Below, piece after piece: positions 1 through 6,218 of a DNA stretch of 9,747 nt. The stretch comes from Chloroflexota bacterium (GTDB lineage Bacteria; Chloroflexota; Anaerolineae; Anaerolineales; Villigracilaceae). A model generated the notes under the pieces. The model was not told where the DNA came from. It searched no databases and saw nothing but the letters and a program-made list of their open reading frames with translations. The position numbers were made by a program, and so were the translations under genes. The stretch spans positions 1-9,747 of the forward strand of contig JAKAMM010000045.1 in the NCBI GenBank assembly GCA_021812905.1, in the 5' to 3' direction. The first letter of the stretch is position 1; every line of letters begins with the position of its first letter.

Positions 1-200
1 CCGAACCTATTGCCGAGTTGTGCCGGCGCGAGTTAACGGTCGCGCAATTGTGTGTGGATTCAGCCGTCGAAGGCTCGCGTGAAAAAGCCTTGCAATGTTT
101 GTTGCTTGACCCAATGATCACGGATATTGCAATGGCAAAATCCATTCTCGATGATTATCTAATCACGTTCAAGGAACATTTGCCCCAATACTGGCAATAA
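1..200 (+). CDS. Glycoside hydrolase family 4 protein, C-terminal end (partial)
   Basis: The frame read from base 3 is open to a TAA at 198-200 and gives the last 65 residues of a protein that starts outside the window. The segment around RELTVAQLCVDSAVEGSR, then LQCLLLDPMITD and a final KEHLPQYWQ, matches the C-terminal helical part of GH4 enzymes (alpha-glucosidase, alpha-galactosidase, alpha-galacturonidase), which typically read V-E-A-A-L-x-G-D-x-x-x-A-L-Q-A-L-L-L-D-P-L. GH4 enzymes are cytoplasmic and use NAD and a divalent metal in an oxidation-elimination mechanism. The NAD-binding and metal-binding residues are upstream and not visible, so substrate cannot be assigned. The strong hairpin at 324-360 is the likely end of its transcript. 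Family call is fairly secure; subfamily is not. Confidence 0.75.
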   Translation, partial: EPIAELCRRELTVAQLCVDSAVEGSREKALQCLLLDPMITDIAMAKSILDDYLITFKEHLPQYWQ

Positions 201-323
201 GGCGCTCGTTACTTTATAAAGTTTTGGTTGTGAATAAAGTTAAACCAAAATGTATTCAGAAAGATACGCGGAGCAATTGATCTTAATCACAAAATAAAAT
301 ATAAAAACACATTGGTTCAATTC

Positions 324-364
324 AAATAAAGCACTCAACAATATGCCGAGTGCTTTATTTTTTA
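324..364 (+). terminator. Rho-independent terminator
   Basis: A perfect 13-bp inverted repeat (AAATAAAGCACTC at 324-336, GAGTGCTTTATTT at 348-360) surrounds an 11-base loop and runs directly into more T residues (361-363). The form is that of an intrinsic terminator on the + strand. It sits 123 bases after the GH4 stop codon with no gene between, so it most likely ends the GH4 transcript and isolates the ATP-grasp gene downstream. Confidence 0.85.
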
Positions 365-368
365 TGGC

Positions 369-384
369 CATCATCGTTATGATG
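369..384. repeat. Short dyad CATCAT-N4-ATGATG
   Basis: A 6-bp perfect inverted repeat with a 4-base centre (CGTT) lies just after the terminator. It shares the ATGATG/CATCAT core with a larger dyad at 495-517, also upstream of the ATP-grasp start. The pair could be operator half-sites or small RNA hairpins, but there is no direct evidence of either, and a stem this short can occur by chance. Confidence 0.35.
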
Positions 385-457
385 AATAATTTTGCACGAT
401 TCTTTAACATTGAATCTTAAAATTTCTTGTTTTATGCCCAAATACAGGCTCTAAACC

Positions 458-486
458 TTGTATATTTCCATATATAGCGTTATATA
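458..486 (+). promoter_or_regulatory. Possible promoter for ATP-grasp gene
   Basis: TTGTAT at 458-463 and TATATA at 481-486 are separated by 17 bases, the usual spacing for a sigma-70-type promoter. Both hexamers match the consensus only partly, and the whole region is TATA-rich, so the match could be accidental. If real, transcription would start about 95 bases before the ATP-grasp start codon, and the leader would include the 495-517 hairpin. Confidence 0.25.
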
Positions 487-494
487 TTATTAAA

Positions 495-517
495 GATGAT
501 GATAAAGATTCATCATC
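495..517 (+). promoter_or_regulatory. Hairpin/dyad GATGATGA-N7-TCATCATC
   Basis: A perfect 8-bp inverted repeat (495-502 and 510-517) with a 7-base loop lies about 75 bases upstream of the ATP-grasp start codon. It is followed by a second copy of GATTCAT (507-513 and 520-526). It shares its core with the dyad at 369-384. It could be a regulator-binding site or an RNA stem in the leader. It has no U-tract, so it is not a terminator. Confidence 0.35.
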
Positions 518-589
518 AGGATTCATTTCATCTGTAAACATGCAACGTTGAATTGAATCTCAACCAACTTAAACAAAGAGAATAACGAA

Positions 590-1651
590 ATGTACATTTG
601 CGTATTAAGCAGTTTACCTGATGCCAATGATCTCCCATATGATCCTTCGCCTTATCTCGAAGGAAGAAAATGGAGACACCACGTTGTACTTGAATCAAAC
701 GTGGAAGAGCAGATCAAATCTTTGATGGATGATGGTGTCGACGTCTTCATCAATCTCTGCGACGGTACACCCGATGAACCGGTCTCCGGTATCAAACTGG
801 TAAAGGCCATGGAAAAACTTGGCGCGGCTTTCACAGGCGCAGGCTCATCCTTCTTTGACCCAACGCGACAAGAAATGAAGCGCGCGGCGGCGCGTGTGGG
901 CGTACCCACGCCTGCTTCAACTTTCGTCAAATCAATGGCGGATATCGAGCGGGCGGCACGCACCTTGCGCTTTCCAATGCTGGTCAAACCGCCGCATGGA
1001 TATGCCAGCTATGGCATCCGCAAAGAATCACGCGTGACCAACTTGGAAGAATTAAAAGCACAGGCTCAGATCACGATGAAAGATGACGGTCGCGCCTTGA
1101 TCGAAGAATTCATCGAGGGACGCGAATTTACATGTCTGCTGGCCGAAAACCCCTACGATTTCGAACATACCATCACTTTCAAGCCGGTTGAATTTGTCTT
1201 CCCTGAAGGCGAATCCTTCAAGCATTATGATATGAAATGGGTTGATTACGAACAAATGAGCGTCAAGGTCGTGGATCACCCGGAGTACGAACAACGTTTG
1301 CGTGACTACACTACAAAGGTTTTCATGGTTCTCGGCGGGAATGGCTACGCGCGCTGTGACTATCGTCTTGGCGCTGACGGAGAATTCTATATGCTGGAGA
1401 TCAATCCCAACTGCGGCATTTTCTACCCCCCCGCCGAGCCTGGTTCCGCAGACTTCTCCCTGCTCAACGATCCGACCGGGCATCAAGGCTTCATGGACCT
1501 TATCATCCGCTCAGCCCTAAAGAGACAAGCCGAGGCCCTGCGCGTTGCCCCGCAGATCATCACCAAACGCGAAATGGTAAAACAGGAAGTTGGTAAGCCA
1601 CAGGCCAAGCGCGCATCGGCTAAAAGAGAAGTGGCCAAACGCCCCGTTTAA
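590..1651 (+). CDS. D-Ala-D-Ala ligase-like ATP-grasp enzyme with basic C-terminal tail
   Basis: This 353-residue protein has the order of a D-alanine-D-alanine ligase-type ATP-grasp enzyme, which uses ATP to make an acyl-phosphate and join it to an amine. The N-terminal domain carries INLCDGTPDEPVSG (residues 54-67) and the FTGAG turn (81-85). The ATP-binding part follows with MLVKPPHGYASYG (130-142; Lys133), ALIEEFIEGREF (169-180) and the metal-binding set RCDYR (Asp257) and MLEINPN (Glu270, Asn272). The last 30 or so residues are a lysine/arginine/alanine-rich tail with three AKR repeats, not part of the catalytic fold. The start is supported by a purine stretch ending in GAG at 578-580, nine bases before the ATG. 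Hairpins on both sides suggest a single-gene unit. The substrate is unknown, and it is unlikely to be the housekeeping Ddl because the length and tail differ. Confidence 0.85.
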   Translation: MYICVLSSLPDANDLPYDPSPYLEGRKWRHHVVLESNVEEQIKSLMDDGVDVFINLCDGTPDEPVSGIKLVKAMEKLGAAFTGAGSSFFDPTRQEMKRAAARVGVPTPASTFVKSMADIERAARTLRFPMLVKPPHGYASYGIRKESRVTNLEELKAQAQITMKDDGRALIEEFIEGREFTCLLAENPYDFEHTITFKPVEFVFPEGESFKHYDMKWVDYEQMSVKVVDHPEYEQRLRDYTTKVFMVLGGNGYARCDYRLGADGEFYMLEINPNCGIFYPPAEPGSADFSLLNDPTGHQGFMDLIIRSALKRQAEALRVAPQIITKREMVKQEVGKPQAKRASAKREVAKRPV

Positions 1652-1689
1652 CTAAATACGTACTCGTAAAATCCCATAGCCAACTAAAC

Positions 1690-1727
1690 CAAACTCCCGA
1701 GGCCAGGAACTTCGGGAGTTTGATTTA
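1690..1727 (+). terminator. Probable terminator after ATP-grasp gene
   Basis: A perfect 11-bp inverted repeat (CAAACTCCCGA at 1690-1700, TCGGGAGTTTG at 1712-1722) has an 11-base loop and begins 38 bases after the ATP-grasp stop. The sequence that follows, ATTTATC, is only moderately T-rich, so termination may be incomplete. It lies between two same-strand transcription units. Confidence 0.7.
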
Positions 1728-1738
1728 TCATGATTCGG

Positions 1739-1744
1739 TATAAT
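1739..1744 (+). promoter_or_regulatory. Consensus -10 box TATAAT just before the cytidylyltransferase start
   Basis: A perfect TATAAT ends eight bases before the ATG at 1753. A transcript starting at the usual distance would begin within a few bases of the start codon, making it almost leaderless. This agrees with the lack of any Shine-Dalgarno sequence in front of this gene. No convincing -35 hexamer lies at 16-18 bases; TTGATT at 1720-1725 is too close. The box follows directly on the terminator hairpin, as expected for the promoter of a new operon. Confidence 0.4.
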
Positions 1745-1752
1745 CAATTCAA

Positions 1753-2418
1753 ATGAAACTCGCCGCCCTCGTCCCCATGCGTCACCATAGCCAGCGCGTG
1801 CCTGGCAAGAACTATCGCTTGCTGGCAGGCAAACCCCTTTTCCATCACGTCATCGAGACCCTGCTTGCCGTCCCTGAGATCAATCAAGTTGTCGTGGACA
1901 CAGATTCAGGTCCGGTGATGAACGGTTTGCGCGAATACTTTCCGCAGGTCAAGATCATCAACCGTCCCGAATATCTGCGCACAGATCATATCCCGATGAA
2001 CGAGATTTTGATGTACGACACGGAGCAGTTCCCCGCCGATTTTTATTTGCAGACTCATAGTACGAATCCATTGCTTCGACCTGAGACGGTCGCGGGCGCG
2101 ATCCAGGCTTTTAACGCCAGTTATCCAAAATATGACTCCTTGTTCTCTGTGACTCGCTTGCAGACGCGCCTTTATGACCAGCATGGCAACGCGATCAATC
2201 ACAATCCAAAAGAATTGATCCAGACACAGGATCTGCCGCCTGTTTTTGAAGAGAATTCCTGCATTTACATCTTCAATCGCCCGAACCTGAAGGCCAACCG
2301 GCATCGCATCAGCGACCATCCGTTGATGTTCGAAATAAACGTCGAAGAAGCCTGGGATATCGACGAGGAACTCGATTTTGAGATTTGCGATTTTCTAATG
2401 AGACGGAACAACAAATGA
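1753..2418 (+). CDS. Acylneuraminate (CMP-nonulosonate) cytidylyltransferase family protein
   Basis: The 221-residue product matches CMP-sialic acid synthetase-type enzymes, which join CTP to a 2-keto acid sugar (sialic, legionaminic, pseudaminic or Kdo-like) and release pyrophosphate in the cytoplasm. The nucleotide-binding N-terminus is AALVPMRHHSQRVPGKN (residues 4-20), where the family reads I-P-A-R-x-G-S-K-R-I-P-G-K-N. VVVDTDS (47-52), a variant substrate motif LQTHSTNPLLR (99-109) and the metal-binding DIDEELDF (Asp202, Asp204) follow. The loop MRHHSQ and THSTNP are atypical, so the sugar need not be a standard sialic acid. The gene heads a compact operon, and its TGA overlaps the next ATG by four bases (ATGA at 2415-2418), implying coupled translation. 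No NeuB-type synthase is nearby. The family call is strong; the substrate is unknown. Confidence 0.88.
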   Translation: MKLAALVPMRHHSQRVPGKNYRLLAGKPLFHHVIETLLAVPEINQVVVDTDSGPVMNGLREYFPQVKIINRPEYLRTDHIPMNEILMYDTEQFPADFYLQTHSTNPLLRPETVAGAIQAFNASYPKYDSLFSVTRLQTRLYDQHGNAINHNPKELIQTQDLPPVFEENSCIYIFNRPNLKANRHRISDHPLMFEINVEEAWDIDEELDFEICDFLMRRNNK

Positions 2419-4439
2419 ATAAGATTATAGGGCGATATCGAAATTCCTTCTGGCTGGCAGCGTTTTTCCTGTTGGCTGTTTCGGCGCTGGTGTATCTGCC
2501 TTTTGTCCAAAAACTGGGTTACTCCAAAGATGATTGGTATTTAATGTACAGCGCCCACTCGCAAGGTCCGCAATTCTTTCATGAAGTCTTCCAGGGTGAC
2601 CGTCCCGCGCGAGCTTACGTGATGGCCGCCGCCTATTCGATATTTGGCGATCAGCCTCTTTACTATCATCTGAGCGGCTATCTTTGGCGACTCCTGAGCG
2701 CCATTGCCTTTTTGTGGACTCTGCGCATGATTTGGCCTCGCCAACTGGCGGCAACGCTTGTGATGTCATTGTTTTTTCTAATTTATCCAGGCTTTCTTTC
2801 ACAGATCAATCCGATTGACTATCAATCCCAATTGCTGGCTTTGTTTTTGGCGATGTTGTCGATTGCGCTGACGGTCAAGGCCGTACAAATTGGTGAGCTG
2901 ACGCAAAGACTTTTTCTAATCATTCTCTCAACCTTGCTTGCTATTGTTTATCTTTCTCTCGTTGAATACATGATTGGGCTGGAGGCTCTGCGATTATTAT
3001 TGATCATCCTGCTCGTTCTGCGGGACAATCTGCATTCCTGGCGTGAGCGCTTGATAAAGATGGCTCGTCAATGGATTCCTTTTTCGACCGGCCCATTCTT
3101 ATTTGCCATCTGGCGTATCTTTTTCTTCCAGAGTACGCGACGCGCAACAGATATTGGCGCTCAACTCGGACAATTGATTGGCTCGCCAGTTTATACTGGC
3201 CTGTGGTGGCTGGTGTATTTGGCCCAGGATACCATAAGGGTGGTCGTTCTGGCCTGGACAGTTCCGCTTTACAATCTTGCTTTCGATTTGCGTTTACGGG
3301 ATATCTTGACAGGTTTTGGCATTTCAGCTTTCATTGTTCTTATTGTAGCATTTAGCATTTCGCCATTCGGCCATATAGCCGAATCGTCTGAGACTAACAA
3401 TTCAAATTGGAAACAGGAAGCTCTCTGGCTTGGCTTTGTCAGTGTCGTCGCAGGGCTTCTTCCCATTATCATTGTCAACCGTCACGCCGATTTTGCAGAT
3501 TACTCTCGTTATACTTTGGCTCCATCCGCGGGAGGTGCGATAACGGTAGTAGCATTGCTTTATTACATCAACAAGTCCCGCTTGCGTATTGCAGGCATTG
3601 GTCTACTAACATTCTTTGCAGCGTTCACACATTATGGTAACGCAGCCAACGCCGCGATCGAGACTCAGGTCAATCACGATTTCTGGTGGCAAGTCAGTTG
3701 GCGCGCTCCACAAATTAAAAAAGGCACTACACTTGTAGCCAATTATGCGGTCGGCGGGATTGGGGAAGATTATTTTGTCTGGGGTCCTGCCAACCTGATT
3801 TATTATCCTGAAAAAAGCTCTGTCATTCCTGTCGAGATTCCTTTGCGTGCTTCGGTATTGACCGATGAAAATGTTCTACGGGTATTGGCCGGTAAGGGAC
3901 AGGATAATCAAATACGGCGCGGCACTTCGAGTCCGCGCGATTACGGCAATGTACTTGTTATTGCACAAGCAACTACTGATGGGTGTGTCCGCATATTGGA
4001 TGGCATACAGCCGGAGCTTTCAAACAGTGACACTCAACGCATTATGCTAATTGCACCGAAATCGAATATTACGGATGTGATAGCCAAAGCCAGCCCCTCG
4101 GCGCCGCCAAAAGCTATCTTTGGCCCTGAGCCTGATCACGGCTGGTGTTTTTATTATGAAAAGGCTTCCCTGGCCGCTCAACAGGGCGATTGGAAAACCG
4201 TCGCCAGCCTTGGCGATAAGGCTCTTGGTCTGGGCTTTTATCCATCCGACAGCGTGGAGTGGATGCCATTCCTGCAGGCTTATGTTAAATTAGGCGAACG
4301 CGATAAGATCTATCCGCTGATTAGTATCATCAGCGCCAGCAGCTTTTTGAAAATGGAAGCCTGCCAGATATTGACTCGTACTGCTCAAACTGGCAGCACA
4401 GATATGCGAACTTTTGTCCAGGAATCTTTTTGCAAATAA
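2415..4439 (+). CDS. Polytopic membrane protein, GT-C-like, with large soluble C-terminal part
   Basis: I chose the ATG at 2415 (674 residues). It overlaps the upstream stop and has GGAA six bases before it; a TTG at 2385 would only add an unlikely extension. The first 410 residues hold about 11-12 hydrophobic segments (roughly 12-31, 85-107, 110-128, 137-155, 166-184, 187-203, 222-238, 260-282, 299-317, 337-355, 370-385, 390-408). An acidic motif, SKDDWYLMY (37-45; Asp39, Asp40), lies in the first loop after the first segment. This is where GT-C glycosyltransferases that use lipid-linked donors carry their catalytic acid residue. The last 260 residues look soluble and include a helical, TPR-like stretch near 590-650 (EKASLAAQQGDWKTVASLGD). 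I do not recognise the exact family. A surface glycosyltransferase role is inferred from topology and neighbours. Confidence 0.7.
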   Translation: MNKIIGRYRNSFWLAAFFLLAVSALVYLPFVQKLGYSKDDWYLMYSAHSQGPQFFHEVFQGDRPARAYVMAAAYSIFGDQPLYYHLSGYLWRLLSAIAFLWTLRMIWPRQLAATLVMSLFFLIYPGFLSQINPIDYQSQLLALFLAMLSIALTVKAVQIGELTQRLFLIILSTLLAIVYLSLVEYMIGLEALRLLLIILLVLRDNLHSWRERLIKMARQWIPFSTGPFLFAIWRIFFFQSTRRATDIGAQLGQLIGSPVYTGLWWLVYLAQDTIRVVVLAWTVPLYNLAFDLRLRDILTGFGISAFIVLIVAFSISPFGHIAESSETNNSNWKQEALWLGFVSVVAGLLPIIIVNRHADFADYSRYTLAPSAGGAITVVALLYYINKSRLRIAGIGLLTFFAAFTHYGNAANAAIETQVNHDFWWQVSWRAPQIKKGTTLVANYAVGGIGEDYFVWGPANLIYYPEKSSVIPVEIPLRASVLTDENVLRVLAGKGQDNQIRRGTSSPRDYGNVLVIAQATTDGCVRILDGIQPELSNSDTQRIMLIAPKSNITDVIAKASPSAPPKAIFGPEPDHGWCFYYEKASLAAQQGDWKTVASLGDKALGLGFYPSDSVEWMPFLQAYVKLGERDKIYPLISIISASSFLKMEACQILTRTAQTGSTDMRTFVQESFCK

Positions 4440-4440
4440 A

Positions 4441-5403
4441 ATGAAAACCATACTGCTCACCGCCCCCTACATGCTCCCTTTTCTTGATCGTTTCAAACCC
4501 GTCTTCAAAAAATATGGGCTTGAATTAATCGTCCCCGATGTGCAGGAACGTATGGAAGAATCTGACTTGCTGAAATATGCCGGTCAATTCGACGGTGCGG
4601 TTTGCGGGGATGACCGCTATACAGCACGCGTGATTGAAGCCTGCGCGCCGCGACTCAAAGTGATCTCCAAATGGGGGACGGGAATCGATTCGATCGACAC
4701 CGAAGCTTGCTCCCGTTATGGAGTAAAGTTGGGGCGCACGCCGAATGCTTTTACCACGCCCGTCGCGGACACCGTCCTCGGCTACATTCTCGCCTTTGCA
4801 CGCCGTCAGCCGTGGATGGACGAGGCTATGAAGCGCGGCGAATGGAAAAAAATTCCCGGCAAAACGTTGAGCGAGTGTACGCTCGGCGTGATTGGCATTG
4901 GCAACATTGGCAAGGCTGTGACACGCCGCGCGCGCGCCTTTGGAATGAAAGTTTACGGCACGGACATCATCGAGATCGACCATGTCTTTGTCAGCGAGTC
5001 CGGCATCCAAATGACCGATCTCCACTTTCTACTTTCTAATTCCGATTTCGTCTCGATTAATTGCGACCTCAATCCCACGTCACATCATCTGATGAACGCG
5101 AAAACTTTTGCAATGATGAAGCCTGAGGTCATTCTCATAAACACCGCGCGCGGACCCATTGTCGACGAGAAAGCGCTGATCGAAGCGTTGCAGGCCAAAC
5201 GTCTGGCAGGAGCCGCACTGGATGTCTTCGAGTTCGAGCCGCTTCCGTTGGAGAGTCCGCTCCTGAAGATGGACAACGTCATGCTCGCGCCGCATAATTC
5301 CAATTCCAGCCCGGTCGCGTGGGAACGCATCCACTGGAACACGATCAAAAATTTGCTGGATGGTTTGGGGATTCCATCCGATGGATTAATGAATGAAAAA
5401 TAA
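4441..5403 (+). CDS. D-isomer-specific 2-hydroxyacid dehydrogenase (phosphoglycerate dehydrogenase-like)
   Basis: This 320-residue enzyme belongs to the D-2-hydroxyacid dehydrogenase family, which interconverts a 2-hydroxy acid and a 2-keto acid with NAD(H). The Rossmann motif GVIGIGNIG (149-157) is followed by an Asp at the end of strand 2 (VYGTD, Asp175), favouring NAD. Catalytic residues are in place: Arg237 in NTARGPIVDE, Glu266 in DVFEFEP and His285 in APHNSNSS. It lacks a C-terminal ACT domain, so it is a short form and not the full-length regulated SerA. I took the ATG at 4441; a TTG at 4414 would extend back into the upstream gene. Spacing to the upstream stop is one base, and AGGA at 4420-4423 is a distant ribosome site, so translation is probably coupled. 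Its 3' end overlaps the SDR start. It probably acts on a sugar-acid precursor of the CMP-sugar rather than in serine synthesis. Confidence 0.87.
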   Translation: MKTILLTAPYMLPFLDRFKPVFKKYGLELIVPDVQERMEESDLLKYAGQFDGAVCGDDRYTARVIEACAPRLKVISKWGTGIDSIDTEACSRYGVKLGRTPNAFTTPVADTVLGYILAFARRQPWMDEAMKRGEWKKIPGKTLSECTLGVIGIGNIGKAVTRRARAFGMKVYGTDIIEIDHVFVSESGIQMTDLHFLLSNSDFVSINCDLNPTSHHLMNAKTFAMMKPEVILINTARGPIVDEKALIEALQAKRLAGAALDVFEFEPLPLESPLLKMDNVMLAPHNSNSSPVAWERIHWNTIKNLLDGLGIPSDGLMNEK

Positions 5404-6151
5404 AACCATTCTCATCACCGGCGCGGCAGGCGGAATTGGCCGTGCGACTGTCGCGCTCTTTGCCGAAAAAAGCTGGCGCGTCATCGGCGTTGACCGCGCC
5501 GAGTTTGGAAAAGGCTTTCCCAAAGACGGACTCTTCATTCAATCCGACATTGCACGGCCCGAAGATATGCACTCCATTTTCGAGGAGGCGCACGCCTTCA
5601 CAGATTCGCTTGATGCGTTGGTAAACAACGCGGCGATGCAGATCGCAAAACCATTGATCGAGACCAGCGTCGAAGAATGGGACGCGGTCATGGCTGCTAA
5701 TTTGCGCTCGGTGTTTTTGGGAGTTAAATTGGCGCATCCGCTTTTGAAAGCCGACGGCGGCGGTGCGATTGTGAACGTTTCTTCGGTGCATGCAATTCAG
5801 ACATCCGCAAACATCGCCGCCTATGCCGCATCCAAGGGCGGACTTCTGGCGTTGACCCGCGCGATGGCAATTGAGTTTGCGCCTGACAACATCCGCGTCA
5901 ACGCCATCCTGCCCGGCGCAGTGGACACGCCCATGCTGCGCGCCGGTCTCGGCCGCGGACACGTCGGTCACGGCGACATGCAGGAACGGCTCGACAACCT
6001 TGCGCGCAAAACTGTCAGCGGAAAAGTGGGACGCCCCGAAGAAATTGCTCATGCCATTTATTTTCTGGCTGACAATGAGCAGTCATCTTTCATGACGGGA
6101 CAAGCATTGGTCGTGGATGGCGGGGCAACGGCGAGGTTGAGCACAGAGTAA
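5393..6151 (+). CDS. Short-chain dehydrogenase/reductase (SDR) family oxidoreductase
   Basis: The 252-residue product is a classical SDR, a cytoplasmic NAD(P)-dependent oxidoreductase. Seen motifs are the cofactor loop TGAAGGIG (9-16), Asp34 after strand 2 (VIGVD, favouring NAD), NNA (78-80), the catalytic serine in NVSSVHA (Ser131), YAASK (Tyr144, Lys148), the NAILPGAVDTPM segment (170-181) and the C-terminal GQALVVDGGA. The length is typical. The start overlaps the hydroxyacid dehydrogenase stop by 11 bases, with GGA about seven bases upstream, so the two are translated together and probably act in successive steps. Annotation pipelines may call it FabG-like, but the context points to sugar or sugar-acid oxidation, similar in type to PtmA next to the CMP-legionaminate synthetase PtmB in Campylobacter. 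The substrate is unknown. Confidence 0.9.
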   Translation: MKNKTILITGAAGGIGRATVALFAEKSWRVIGVDRAEFGKGFPKDGLFIQSDIARPEDMHSIFEEAHAFTDSLDALVNNAAMQIAKPLIETSVEEWDAVMAANLRSVFLGVKLAHPLLKADGGGAIVNVSSVHAIQTSANIAAYAASKGGLLALTRAMAIEFAPDNIRVNAILPGAVDTPMLRAGLGRGHVGHGDMQERLDNLARKTVSGKVGRPEEIAHAIYFLADNEQSSFMTGQALVVDGGATARLSTE

Positions 6152-6218
6152 AGATATTCGAGAATCGTTTGCCGACTTTCGAATATCGAATCCCGAATAT
6201 CGAGTAATGGAGTAATGT
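6152..6218 (+). repeat. Spacer with short nested repeats
   Basis: The 67 bases between the SDR and the DUF115 gene hold GATATTCGA (6153-6161), its exact inverse TCGAATATC (6179-6187), a direct repeat CGAATATCGA (6180-6189, 6194-6203) and a tandem duplication of GAGTAATG (6202-6209, 6210-6217). The second GAGTAATG supplies GGAG (6209-6212), the ribosome site six bases before the ATG at 6219. The hairpin has no T-tract, so read-through from the SDR into the next gene is plausible. Confidence 0.6.

Larger units (their letters stand above)
201..589 (+). other. AT-rich spacer between GH4 and ATP-grasp genes
   Basis: This 389-base stretch contains no convincing coding frame on either strand and is clearly more AT-rich than its neighbours. 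It holds a 12-bp perfect palindrome, ACTTTATAAAGT, at 211-222. An 8-bp inverted repeat, TTTTGGTT/AACCAAAA, follows at 222-229/243-250. The terminator is at 324-360. Two CATCAT/ATGATG dyads lie at 369-384 and 495-517, and a TATA-rich possible promoter zone is at about 458-488. It probably carries the 3' end of the GH4 transcript and the promoter and leader of the ATP-grasp gene. Confidence 0.6.

Noticed and set aside
1052..1486. A 144-codon minus-strand open frame.
   Set aside because: It is antisense to the ATP-grasp core, which has all catalytic residues, and shows no domain of its own.
4525..5025. A 166-codon minus-strand open frame.
   Set aside because: It is opposite the hydroxyacid dehydrogenase, whose Rossmann and catalytic motifs account for this stretch.
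4441..5403. Serine biosynthesis SerA.
   Set aside because: No C-terminal ACT domain and no serine pathway neighbours; it is embedded in and overlaps glycan genes.
5345..6052. A 235-codon open frame on the minus strand.
   Set aside because: It lies fully antisense to the SDR gene, whose motifs are complete. Its composition (many Cys, His, Arg) is typical of a shadow frame and it has no recognisable domain.
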